DNA of 5,243 bases, from contig CALGOL010000045.1 of the NCBI GenBank assembly GCA_937960755.1, forward strand, positions 1 through 5,243, given 5' to 3'. The translations under genes and the position numbers were made by a program. The DNA is from an uncultured Azospirillum sp. GTDB taxonomy: Bacteria; Pseudomonadota; Alphaproteobacteria; Azospirillales; Azospirillaceae. Each line of letters opens with the position of its first letter. Position 1 is the stretch's first letter. Positions 1-5,243 of this stretch are shown here, in pieces. The notes below the pieces were generated by a model. That model did no database searches. It saw only the letters and a program-made list of their open reading frames with translations, and was not told the origin of the DNA.

Positions 1-54
1 GCCGGAGCCCGAGCCGCCGCCGGAACCGCCGCCGCCGGAACCCGAGCCGCCGCC
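1..54 (+). repeat. Imperfect direct repeat in the tonB proline-rich linker
   Basis: Bases 1-21 and 34-54 match at 20 of 21 positions (only base 7 G versus base 40 A differs), with a 33-bp (11-codon) period. Both copies encode a PEPEPPP-type run. This is consistent with linker length changing by slippage or recombination, as proline-rich TonB linkers often do. The array may continue to the left of the window. Confidence 0.7.
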
Positions 55-517
55 CAAGCCGGAAGTGGTGATTCCGCCCAAACCGGAACCGCCGCCGAAA
101 AAGATTGAGCGCAAGGTGGAGAAGCCGCGGCCGCCCAAACCAAAGGAAGTCGTTCAGCCGTCGTCGCCCAGCCCGCCTGTTCAAGCGCCGACTGAAGCGC
201 CGGTCGCCGCCAGTTCCGCCCCGTCACAATCGGTGCGCACTTGGCAAAGCACGTTGCTAGCGCATCTGGAGCGGCATAAGCGCTATCCGCGCATGGCGCA
301 GGCCCGGCGCGAGCAAGGCGTGGCCTATGTCCGCTTCGCCATGGATCGCCAAGGCAAGGTGATCTACGCCCGGCTGGAGCGCGGCTCGGGCTTTGTCGAG
401 TTGGATGAAGAGACCGTCGCCCTGGTGCAGCGCGCCCAGCCGTTGCCGCCGCCGCCCGAAGGCGACGGCCGCAGCATTATCGAACTGGTGGCGCCGGTGC
501 GCTACGCGCTGCGCTAA
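2..517 (+). CDS. tonB: Energy transducer TonB, C-terminal part (5' end missing)
   Basis: The reading frame is open from base 2 to the TAA at 515-517, giving 171 visible residues; the N-terminal membrane anchor lies outside the window. The first ~45 residues are a Pro-Glu/Pro-Lys linker (PEPEPPPEPPPPEPEP, then KPEPPPKK and PRPPKPKE), the stretch that in TonB spans the periplasm. A Ser/Ala/Pro-rich spacer follows. From about base 235 the frame encodes a TonB C-terminal domain: WQSTLLAHLERHKRYP with the conserved Tyr-Pro at 284-289, then GVAYVRFAMDRQGKV, a SGFVELDEETVALVQRAQP helix and the last strand VAPVRYALR. TonB couples the ExbB/ExbD proton-driven motor in the inner membrane to outer-membrane receptors by pairing with their TonB box. 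A receptor gene lies 1.3 kb downstream and is a likely client. A GTG at 65 is only an internal codon. The family call is firm; the exact paralogue is not. Confidence 0.93.
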   Translation, partial: PEPEPPPEPPPPEPEPPPKPEVVIPPKPEPPPKKIERKVEKPRPPKPKEVVQPSSPSPPVQAPTEAPVAASSAPSQSVRTWQSTLLAHLERHKRYPRMAQARREQGVAYVRFAMDRQGKVIYARLERGSGFVELDEETVALVQRAQPLPPPPEGDGRSIIELVAPVRYALR

Positions 518-537
518 TCAAAGAAGTGGTCGCCGTT

Positions 538-1626
538 ATGAACTCTCCCGTGCCGCCGGACGCCGTCAGCGCCTTTGATTACGAGCGCTACGCCCGCCAG
601 CGGCTTGACGACAACGCGTGGGCGTATGTTTCCGGTTGGGCGGGCGACGGGTTGACGCTGACCCGCAACCGAGAGGCGTTCGATAGGCTGGAATTGTCTG
701 GCCGGGTGCTGGCTGATTTGTCGTCCGCCAGCACCGCCGGCCAATTGTTTGGCATGGGCTTACCGTTTCCCATCCTGCTGGCGCCAGTGGCGTTTCAAAA
801 GCTGGCGCACCCGGATGGGGAGATCGCCGCGGCGCTGGGGGCTTCGGCCTGCGGCGCCTGGATGTGCGTCAGTTCCATGGCCAGCGCGCAAATCGAAGAA
901 GTGGCGAGCGTCGCACAGGCGCCGCTGATTTTTCAGCTCTACATGGTGGGTGGGCGGGAATTCGCGCTGCATCTGGTGCGCCGCGCCGAAGCGGCCGGCT
1001 ATCGGGCGCTGATGGTGACGGTCGACGCGCCTATCGCCGGGGTGCGCAATGTCGAACAGCGCGCCGGCTTCGCTCTGCCGCCCGATGTCCGGGCGGTGAA
1101 TATGGCAGGCGCGGTTCGGCCGGTTTCTCACGCCGGGCCGGGGGAAAGCCCGGTGTTCAAGGGCTTGCTGGACGGCGCCCCGACCTGGGCGGATATCGAA
1201 TGGCTGCGGGGGCAAACCCGGCTGCCGCTGATCGTCAAGGGCGTGATCCACCCCGCCGACGCCGAACGGGCGGTGAATCTGGGGGCTGATGGGCTCGTCG
1301 TCTCCAATCATGGCGGGCGCACCCTCGACACCCTGCCGGCCAGCCTAGAAGCGCTGCGCGCCGTGGCGGCGCGGGTCAAGGGGCGGGTGGCGCTGCTGAT
1401 GGACGGCGGCGTAAGGCGCGGCACGGACGTGCTGAAAGCGCTGGCCTTGGGCGCCGACGCGGTGATGATCGGTCAGCCCCTCATGCATGCGTTAGCGGTC
1501 GCCGGTCCGGTGGGGGTTTTGCACATGCTGACGATTCTGCGGGCGGAATTTGAAGTCGCCATGGCGCTCAACGGCTGCGTCACTCTCGCCGACATCACCT
1601 CAGACGTTCTCTGGCCGCCTCGCTGA
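538..1626 (+). CDS. FMN-dependent alpha-hydroxy-acid oxidase/dehydrogenase (glycolate/lactate oxidase family)
   Basis: This 362-residue protein has the full length of the family (glycolate oxidase is ~370). It should oxidise an L-2-hydroxy acid to a 2-oxo acid with FMN in a TIM barrel; there is no signal peptide or membrane segment, so it is probably cytoplasmic. Aligned from memory to spinach glycolate oxidase, the active-site set is present: Tyr30 (Y24), Ser112-Ser113, Gln133 and Tyr135 in FQLYM (Y129), Thr161 and Asp163 in TVDAP (D157), Arg170 (R164), Lys234 in LPLIVKG (K230), and His258 with Arg261 in SNHGGR (H254/R257). The phosphate-binding DGGVRRGTD is at 289-297. Two positions differ: Gln313 in IGQP where Arg is usual, and Met114 where glycolate oxidase has Trp108. 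I chose ATG 538 because an AAGAAG motif ends 11 bases upstream; GTG 526 in the same frame lacks a well-placed site. It starts 20 bases after tonB, so co-transcription is likely. Substrate and electron acceptor (O2 or a quinone/cytochrome) cannot be read from sequence. Confidence 0.92.
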   Translation: MNSPVPPDAVSAFDYERYARQRLDDNAWAYVSGWAGDGLTLTRNREAFDRLELSGRVLADLSSASTAGQLFGMGLPFPILLAPVAFQKLAHPDGEIAAALGASACGAWMCVSSMASAQIEEVASVAQAPLIFQLYMVGGREFALHLVRRAEAAGYRALMVTVDAPIAGVRNVEQRAGFALPPDVRAVNMAGAVRPVSHAGPGESPVFKGLLDGAPTWADIEWLRGQTRLPLIVKGVIHPADAERAVNLGADGLVVSNHGGRTLDTLPASLEALRAVAARVKGRVALLMDGGVRRGTDVLKALALGADAVMIGQPLMHALAVAGPVGVLHMLTILRAEFEVAMALNGCVTLADITSDVLWPPR

Positions 1627-1650
1627 ACCCGAATGTTTGATGTTACTGAT

Positions 1651-1677
1651 TTGTCACACATCGATCCCTAATATACT
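1651..1677 (+). promoter_or_regulatory. Candidate sigma-70 promoter for the siderophore receptor gene
   Basis: TTGTCA at 1651-1656 (one mismatch to TTGACA) and TATACT at 1672-1677 (one mismatch to TATAAT) are separated by 15 bases, slightly shorter than the ideal 17. They stand in an AT-richer stretch just after the oxidase stop codon. Transcription would start near 1684, leaving a leader of about 110 bases that contains the dyads described separately. The short spacer keeps this tentative. Confidence 0.4.
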
Positions 1678-1693
1678 GCGACCGATTCTCAAT

Positions 1694-1711
1694 TGCATAA
1701 AATCATTTGCA
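1694..1711 (+). promoter_or_regulatory. TGCA-flanked AT-rich dyad, possible metalloregulator site
   Basis: TGCATAAAATCATTTGCA begins and ends with TGCA around an A/T core. Its inner part (1697-1711) matches the 7-1-7 Fur consensus TGATAATnATTATCA at 9 of 14 positions, so it is weak alone. It lies just after the proposed transcription start, where a repressor could block initiation. Its TTTGCAG word (1706-1712) recurs exactly in the dyad at 1760-1780. Confidence 0.3.
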
Positions 1712-1724
1712 GGCCCCACAATAA

Positions 1725-1739
1725 TGCGACTAATTATCA
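1725..1739 (+). promoter_or_regulatory. Fur-box-like operator upstream of the siderophore receptor
   Basis: TGCGACTAATTATCA matches the 7-1-7 Fur consensus TGATAATnATTATCA at 11 of 14 positions, with a perfect right half ATTATCA. It sits inside a larger dyad, ATGCGA (1724-1729) and TCGCAT (1741-1746) separated by 11 bases. Fur represses siderophore receptor genes when Fe(II) is plentiful, so its presence 55 bases before the chosen start codon makes biological sense. The match is by eye; no binding data or matrix score supports it. Confidence 0.5.
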
Positions 1740-1759
1740 ATCGCATGATTTACGCCGCA

Positions 1760-1780
1760 CTGCAAACAACAGTTTTGCAG
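1760..1780 (+). repeat. Perfect inverted repeat (7-bp arms, 7-bp spacer) in the receptor leader
   Basis: CTGCAAA (1760-1766) and TTTGCAG (1774-1780) are exact reverse complements around a 7-base spacer. The symmetric 7-7-7 form suits a dimeric regulator. As RNA it would form a small hairpin ending 14 bases before the ATG at 1795, close enough to affect ribosome access. No T tract follows, so it is not an intrinsic terminator. Confidence 0.5.
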
Positions 1781-1794
1781 CGCCAGACAGTGAA

Positions 1795-4023
1795 ATGGGG
1801 GCCGCATTGTCCGACATTGAAAAGACCGCCAAGCCAGCGGCGGTGATCCGATCCACCCGCGTTTCCCGCAGCTTCGTCGCCGCCTCGACGCTGGGCCTTG
1901 CTTTGGGAAGCGCCGCGCTGCCCGGCGTCGCGCAAGCGCAGACCGCCCAAGCGCAAACGCCGACGACCGTGAAATCGTCCGCCGAACAGCTTCCCGCTAT
2001 TTCGGTGGAAGGTCAGACCGCCGCCGACGACTACAAGGTCGACCGGTCGGCTTCGGTGAAGCGCCCGTCGCCGCTGGTCAACACGCCGCAATCCATTCAG
2101 GTCATCCCGAAAGCGGTGATCGAAGATCAGAACGCCACGACGCTGCGCGACATTCTGCGCAACTCGCCGGGCATCACCTTCGGCGCCGGCGAAGGCGGCG
2201 GCGCGCAGGGCGAACAGCTGCGCATTCGCGGCTTCTCGGCCGCCACCGACCTGTTCCTTGACGGCATGCGCGATTTTTCGGTGATGAACAACCGCGACCC
2301 GTTCAACCTGGAACAGGTTGAAGTGGTCAAAGGCGCGTCGTCGTCCTATTCCGGCCGCGGCGCCGCCGGCGGCTCCATCGGCCTTTATTCCAAGACGCCG
2401 AACCTGACCAAGTCGATCTCCGGCACGGCCAGCGTCGGCACGTCCGCCACCCGTCGCGCCACCGCCGACGTGAATATCCCGCTGGCTGAGTATGGCCTGC
2501 CCGGCGTCGCAGTGCGTTTGAACGCCATGGCGCACGCCGCCGACTACGCCGGCCGCGACGAGGCGGAGAACAAGCGCTGGGGCGTGGCGCCGTCCATCGC
2601 CTTCGGCCTCAACGGCCCGACCAAGCTGACGTTGAGCTACCTGCACGAAAAGCACGACAACGTGCCGGACTATGGCTTGCCGAACCTCAGTCAGGTGACG
2701 CCGCCGGTGGATTACTCCAACTGGTACGGCGTCAAGGGTCTGAATAAAGAAGACCAGCAGCGCGACATGTTCACAGCACTGCTGGAGCACGAAGTCAATG
2801 AGTCGATCTCGCTGCGCAATCAGTTCCGCTACAGCACGTCGTCGCGCTTCAACATCGTCACCATCCCGCGCTTTCCCGCCGGCACGACGCGCTTCACGCC
2901 GTCCACCATGGTGACCCGCGGCCAGAGCGGACGCGATTCGGAAAACACCCAGATCATCAACCAGACCGACGCCACCTTCAAATTTAAGACCGGGCTGTTG
3001 GATCACACCGCCATCGTCGGGGTGGAGTTGAGCCGGGAAGAATACAAGCAGCGCACCGTCGTCGCCAACGGAACGATTCCCGCCACCAGCCTGTGGGATC
3101 CCAACCCCAACTATAATCACCGCGGCTGGTCCTACAGCGGCGCCGGATCGGAAGCGGTGGGGCGCACTGTCGCCGTTTACGGCTTCGACACCATCAAGAT
3201 CGGCGAGCAGTTCGAAGTGGTCGGCGGCCTGCGCTATGACCGCTTCGACGCCGACACCTCCAGCACCGCGGTCGGCGGGGCGACCACCGGCTTTGACCGC
3301 ACCGACAATCTGCTGAGCTGGAACGCCGCCTTCGTCTATAAGCCGGTGAAGTACGGCAGCTTCTATATCTCCGCCGGCACGTCGTACAACCCCTCGGCGG
3401 AGAGCCTGGCCGGGGCGCTCAACGCCACCACGTCCAACACCGACCCGCAAAAGAACGTCAATTATGAAATTGGCACGAAGTGGGACGTGCTGAACGAAAA
3501 GCTGTCGCTGACCGCCGCCTTGTTCCGCACCATCAAGACCAATGTGCGGGACACCGACGCCGCCGGCAACACCGTCATTCTCAACGGCGAACGGCAGAGC
3601 CAGGGCCTTGAATTGGGCGTCAGCGGCGAAATCACCAAGGAATGGTCGGTGTTCGGCGGTTACACCTACCTCGATTCCGAAGTGACCAAGGCGTTGCAAA
3701 ATCAGGGCAACGAATTGGCCAACACGCCGCGTCACGCCTTCTCGCTGTGGAGCACCTATCAGACCCCGTGGGATCTCAAGCTGGGCGCCGGCATGCAGTA
3801 TGTCAGCGCGCGTTACTACGCCGACAACAACATCGGCAAGATGCCGAGCTACACCGTGTTTGACGCCATGGCGTCTTACCCCGTTAACGACAACGTCGAA
3901 GTGCAGCTAAACGGCTACAACATCTTCGACAAAAAGTATCTCGACAAGTCGCATGGCGGCGGGGCGCACACCATCCCCGGCGCCGGCCGGACGGTGGTTC
4001 TGTCCACCAGCGTCAAGTTCTGA
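1795..4023 (+). CDS. TonB-dependent catecholate siderophore receptor (Fiu/PiuA type)
   Basis: This 742-residue outer-membrane receptor imports ferric siderophores using TonB energy. From ATG 1795, residues ~19-48 form an export signal (basic RSTRVSR, hydrophobic core SFVAASTLGLALG, AQA cleavage motif at 46-48). A TonB-box-like LPAISVEG lies at 67-73. The plug domain covers ~95-205, with NTPQSIQVIP, LRNSPGITFGAGEGG, LRIRGF, FLDGMRD and the classic VEVVKGASSSYSGRGAAGGSI. The rest is a 22-strand-type beta barrel ending in VLSTSVKF with the terminal Phe needed for outer-membrane assembly. AGRDEAENKRWGVAPSIAFGL closely resembles the equivalent stretch of E. coli Fiu as I recall it, and NYEIGTKWDVLNEKLSLTAALFR also fits that group. 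Fiu/PiuA receptors take up monomeric catecholates and admit catechol-bearing antibiotics; the ligand here is inferred. The start is uncertain: the frame is open back to TTG 1693, ATG 1795 has no clear ribosome site, and GTG 1843 would give a more usual signal peptide. The 3' neighbour supports the assignment, since E. coli fiu is followed by ybiX. Confidence 0.93.
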   Translation: MGAALSDIEKTAKPAAVIRSTRVSRSFVAASTLGLALGSAALPGVAQAQTAQAQTPTTVKSSAEQLPAISVEGQTAADDYKVDRSASVKRPSPLVNTPQSIQVIPKAVIEDQNATTLRDILRNSPGITFGAGEGGGAQGEQLRIRGFSAATDLFLDGMRDFSVMNNRDPFNLEQVEVVKGASSSYSGRGAAGGSIGLYSKTPNLTKSISGTASVGTSATRRATADVNIPLAEYGLPGVAVRLNAMAHAADYAGRDEAENKRWGVAPSIAFGLNGPTKLTLSYLHEKHDNVPDYGLPNLSQVTPPVDYSNWYGVKGLNKEDQQRDMFTALLEHEVNESISLRNQFRYSTSSRFNIVTIPRFPAGTTRFTPSTMVTRGQSGRDSENTQIINQTDATFKFKTGLLDHTAIVGVELSREEYKQRTVVANGTIPATSLWDPNPNYNHRGWSYSGAGSEAVGRTVAVYGFDTIKIGEQFEVVGGLRYDRFDADTSSTAVGGATTGFDRTDNLLSWNAAFVYKPVKYGSFYISAGTSYNPSAESLAGALNATTSNTDPQKNVNYEIGTKWDVLNEKLSLTAALFRTIKTNVRDTDAAGNTVILNGERQSQGLELGVSGEITKEWSVFGGYTYLDSEVTKALQNQGNELANTPRHAFSLWSTYQTPWDLKLGAGMQYVSARYYADNNIGKMPSYTVFDAMASYPVNDNVEVQLNGYNIFDKKYLDKSHGGGAHTIPGAGRTVVLSTSVKF

Positions 4024-4031
4024 TCCTGGCG

Positions 4032-4080
4032 GGCGCCGCCGTCGGTCGTCCCCCGGCCGGCGGCGGCGCCTATTTTTCTT
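4032..4080 (+). terminator. Strong rho-independent terminator after the receptor gene
   Basis: GGCGCCGCCG (4032-4041) pairs perfectly with CGGCGGCGCC (4061-4070). Pairing continues inward through 4042-4048 with 4054-4060, including two G-U pairs, giving about 17 pairs closed by a 5-base loop (4049-4053). TATTTTTCTT follows at 4071-4080. The hairpin begins 8 bases after the receptor stop codon and ends 31 bases before the next start, so it should end or attenuate transcription between the two genes. Confidence 0.88.
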
Positions 4081-4111
4081 CCTCGATCGCGCGAGAAGGA
4101 CCCGCCCGCCC

Positions 4112-4792
4112 ATGCTGCTGCACATCCCCGAAGTGCTGACCCCCGTCGAAACCGCCGAATGCCGCGCCTTGCTGGAAGCGGCCGACTGGGTGGACGGCGC
4201 CGTCACCGCCGGCTATCAGTCGCTGAAGACCAAGGCCAACGAGCAAATCCCCGAAGGCCATCCGGCGGCGGTCGCCGTGGGGCGCGTTATTCTCGCGGCG
4301 CTCAACCGCAATCCGTTGTTCATGTCGGCGGCGTTGCCGCTGCGGATTTATCCGCCGCTTTTCAACCGCTACCAAAACGGCGGCCATTTCGGGACGCACG
4401 TCGATAATTCCATCCGCACCACGCCGGACGGCCTGACGCGGGTGCGCACCGATCTTTCCGCCACGCTGTTCTTCGCCGACCCTGACGAATACGACGGCGG
4501 CGAACTGACGGCGGAGGACACCTATGGCGAGCATGCGGTCAAGCTGCCGGCCGGCGACATGGTGCTGTACCCGTCCACCAGTCTGCACCGAGTGACGCCG
4601 GTGACCCGCGGCGCGCGGCTGTGTTCTTTTTTTTGGATACAGAGCATGATCCGCGAAGACGGCAAGCGCGCCCTGCTGTTCGACCTCGACACCGGGATTC
4701 AGCGCGTCACCATGGCGGGATCGGACGAGGCTGGCGTTGTCCAGCTCACGGGCGTTTATCACAACCTGCTGCGCATGTGGGCGGAAACTTGA
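4112..4792 (+). CDS. piuC: PKHD-type Fe(II)/2-oxoglutarate hydroxylase (PiuC/YbiX family)
   Basis: The 226-residue length is typical of the YbiX/PiuC group of 2-oxoglutarate-dependent dioxygenases. The N-terminus MLLHIPEVLTPVE and the following ADWVDGAVTAGYQS..KTKANEQ segment are characteristic. Metal-binding residues are His96 and Asp98 in GTHVDNSIR and His159 in STSLHRVTPV; Arg169 in RGARLCSFFW, ten residues after that His, is the expected 2-oxoglutarate anchor. The RTDLSATLFF and DEYDGGEL strands of the double-stranded beta helix are intact. PiuC homologues sit beside PiuA/Fiu receptors and affect catechol-siderophore-drug susceptibility; the substrate is not established. A GAGAAGGA ribosome site (4093-4100) lies 11 bases before ATG 4112, which fixes this start over in-frame upstream extensions that would run through the terminator hairpin. 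Because that terminator intervenes, expression needs read-through or a promoter I could not identify. A T8 run at 4627-4634 is unusual for this GC-rich gene. Confidence 0.93.
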   Translation: MLLHIPEVLTPVETAECRALLEAADWVDGAVTAGYQSLKTKANEQIPEGHPAAVAVGRVILAALNRNPLFMSAALPLRIYPPLFNRYQNGGHFGTHVDNSIRTTPDGLTRVRTDLSATLFFADPDEYDGGELTAEDTYGEHAVKLPAGDMVLYPSTSLHRVTPVTRGARLCSFFWIQSMIREDGKRALLFDLDTGIQRVTMAGSDEAGVVQLTGVYHNLLRMWAET

Positions 4793-4813
4793 AACATTCC
4801 GTTACACAATGTT
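4793..4813 (+). repeat. Small inverted repeat just after piuC
   Basis: AACATT (4793-4798) and AATGTT (4808-4813) are reverse complements around a 9-base spacer, beginning directly after the piuC stop codon. The stem is A/T-rich and no T tract follows, so it is a poor terminator; a protein-binding site is possible but unsupported. Confidence 0.25.
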
Positions 4814-4845
4814 GCCAATAGCGACAAGACAATGGCGATTTCATG

Positions 4846-4874
4846 GCGCATGCTGTGGATATGCGCTAATTGTC
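4846..4874 (+). promoter_or_regulatory. Dyad plus Fur-site-like word upstream of the PepSY gene
   Basis: GCGCAT (4846-4851) and ATGCGC (4861-4866) form an inverted repeat with a 9-base spacer. Overlapping it, TGCGCTAATTGTC (4862-4874) resembles the site before the receptor, TGCGACTAATTATC (1725-1738), with one base missing and one changed. Shared words before two genes of the same pathway suggest a common regulator. On the strict Fur consensus it scores only about 6 of 14, so this is speculative. Confidence 0.25.
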
Positions 4875-4893
4875 CGGCAGGGGATTTCTGGAC

Positions 4894-5194
4894 ATGTTAA
4901 AGAAAGTTTTCTTTCAAACCCACTGGTTTCTTGGGATAACCCTGGGAATCGTGCTGTCGGTGGTCGGCGTCACCGGCGCCATGCTGTCGTTCGAACATGA
5001 AATATTGCGCGCCATCAACCCCGGCGTCTTGTCGGTGGAGGCGCGTCAGCAGCCGCTGCTGACCCCGGCGGAATTGGCGGAGAAGGTCAAAGCGGCTGAT
5101 CCCGCCCGCACCGTCACCGGCGTCACCGTGTCGTCGGACCCGACCGAGCCCGCGCGGGTCATGCTGGCGCCGTTGCAAGACGCCGGCGGCGGCC
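4894..5194 (+). CDS. PepSY-associated transmembrane protein (PiuB-like), 3' end missing
   Basis: One hundred genomic residues are visible before adapter sequence interrupts the gene. ATG 4894 is preferred over TTG 4870 because AGGGGA (4879-4884) lies 9 bases upstream of it. The N-terminus MLKKVFFQTHWFLGITLGIV continues into one membrane helix (residues ~11-32) and the LSFEHEILRAINP motif typical of PepSY_TM proteins. Residues ~57-92 (LTPAELAEKVKAADP, then TVTGVTVSSDPTEPARVML) look like the start of a periplasmic PepSY domain. Full-length relatives usually have about 350-500 residues and 3-5 helices, and some are linked to reductive iron release from siderophores at the inner membrane. The position after a Fiu-like receptor and piuC fits that role. 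The apparent C-terminal residues QIGRAHV and stop at 5215-5217 come from the adapter and are not part of the protein. Confidence 0.85.
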
Positions 5195-5243
5195 AGATCG
5201 GAAGAGCACACGTCTGAACTCCAGTCACCTTGTAATATCGTAT
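5195..5243 (+). other. Illumina TruSeq adapter and index (non-genomic contig end)
   Basis: From 5195 the sequence begins AGATCGGAAGAGC and continues through ACACGTCTGAACTCCAGTCAC to 5228, which is the 34-base TruSeq read-1 adapter exactly as I know it. CTTGTA (5229-5234) is the classic TruSeq index 12. ATATCGTAT (5235-5243) matches the following adapter ATCTCGTAT except for A instead of C at 5237. This is library sequence left untrimmed at the contig end, not bacterial DNA. Confidence 0.98.

Noticed and set aside
526..537. GTG 526 as start of the hydroxy-acid oxidase
   Set aside because: The AAGAAG motif that serves ATG 538 overlaps this codon, and no ribosome site lies before it.
760..1311. 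Open frame on the - strand (183 codons) opposite the hydroxy-acid oxidase
   Set aside because: It is compositionally a shadow (Arg/His/Pro-rich) and runs opposite the conserved core of the flavoenzyme.
1750..3735. Long open frame on the - strand (661 codons) opposite the receptor
   Set aside because: It lies antisense to a receptor with unmistakable plug and barrel motifs. Its translation is low-complexity Arg/Gly/Val/Ala text with no recognisable domain, as expected opposite GC-rich codons.
3953..4111. Upstream extension of the piuC frame to GTG/ATG-like starts near 3953
   Set aside because: It would overlap the end of the receptor and run through the terminator hairpin. The added residues are Arg/Pro-rich, while ATG 4112 has a good ribosome site and the family N-terminus.
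4070..4762. Open frame on the - strand (230 codons) opposite piuC
   Set aside because: It is an antisense shadow of a gene with intact catalytic motifs, and its start region overlaps no credible ribosome site.
5046..5228. Short - strand frames starting MTGVQTCALPI and MCSSDL
   Set aside because: Their N-termini are translated from the Illumina adapter, a well-known artefact.
1..5243. Search for CRISPR arrays, transposase genes, tRNAs or a phage-like defence cassette
   Set aside because: No regular repeat-spacer pattern, terminal inverted repeats with a transposase, tRNA-like fold or defence domain was seen; coding genes fill nearly all the window.

Overview
This is a GC-rich proteobacterial segment carrying an iron/siderophore-uptake locus, with every gene on the + strand. 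GCC/CGC-dominated codons, the TonB-dependent outer-membrane receptor and the gene set all indicate a Gram-negative proteobacterium. I cannot place the genus; an alphaproteobacterium (Rhodospirillales-like) or a betaproteobacterium would both fit.

Layout. Bases 2-517 hold the 3' part of a tonB gene (Pro/Glu/Lys-rich periplasmic linker plus TonB C-terminal domain); its start lies beyond the left edge. Twenty bases later comes a complete FMN-dependent alpha-hydroxy-acid oxidase/dehydrogenase gene (538-1626). A 168-bp regulatory gap (1627-1794) follows, with a candidate promoter, a Fur-box-like site and three dyads. Next is a Fiu/PiuA-type catecholate siderophore receptor (1795-4023), closed by a very strong hairpin terminator (4032-4080). 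After it stand a PiuC/YbiX-type Fe(II)/2-oxoglutarate hydroxylase gene (4112-4792), a 101-bp gap, and the 5' part of a PepSY/transmembrane protein gene (4894-5194). The last 49 bases (5195-5243) are not genomic: they are Illumina TruSeq adapter with an index, so the contig ends in library sequence.

How the genes fit together. The receptor would import a ferric-catecholate-type siderophore across the outer membrane using energy delivered by TonB. The PiuC-like oxygenase and the PepSY membrane protein are known companions of such receptors, with proposed roles in siderophore handling or reductive iron release. The hydroxy-acid oxidase is the unexpected member, apparently co-transcribed with tonB; its link to iron is unproven.

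I found no mobile element, CRISPR array, tRNA or rRNA, and no clearly undescribed system. The points most worth following up are the adapter-derived end, the oxidase-tonB pairing and the dyad cluster upstream of the receptor.
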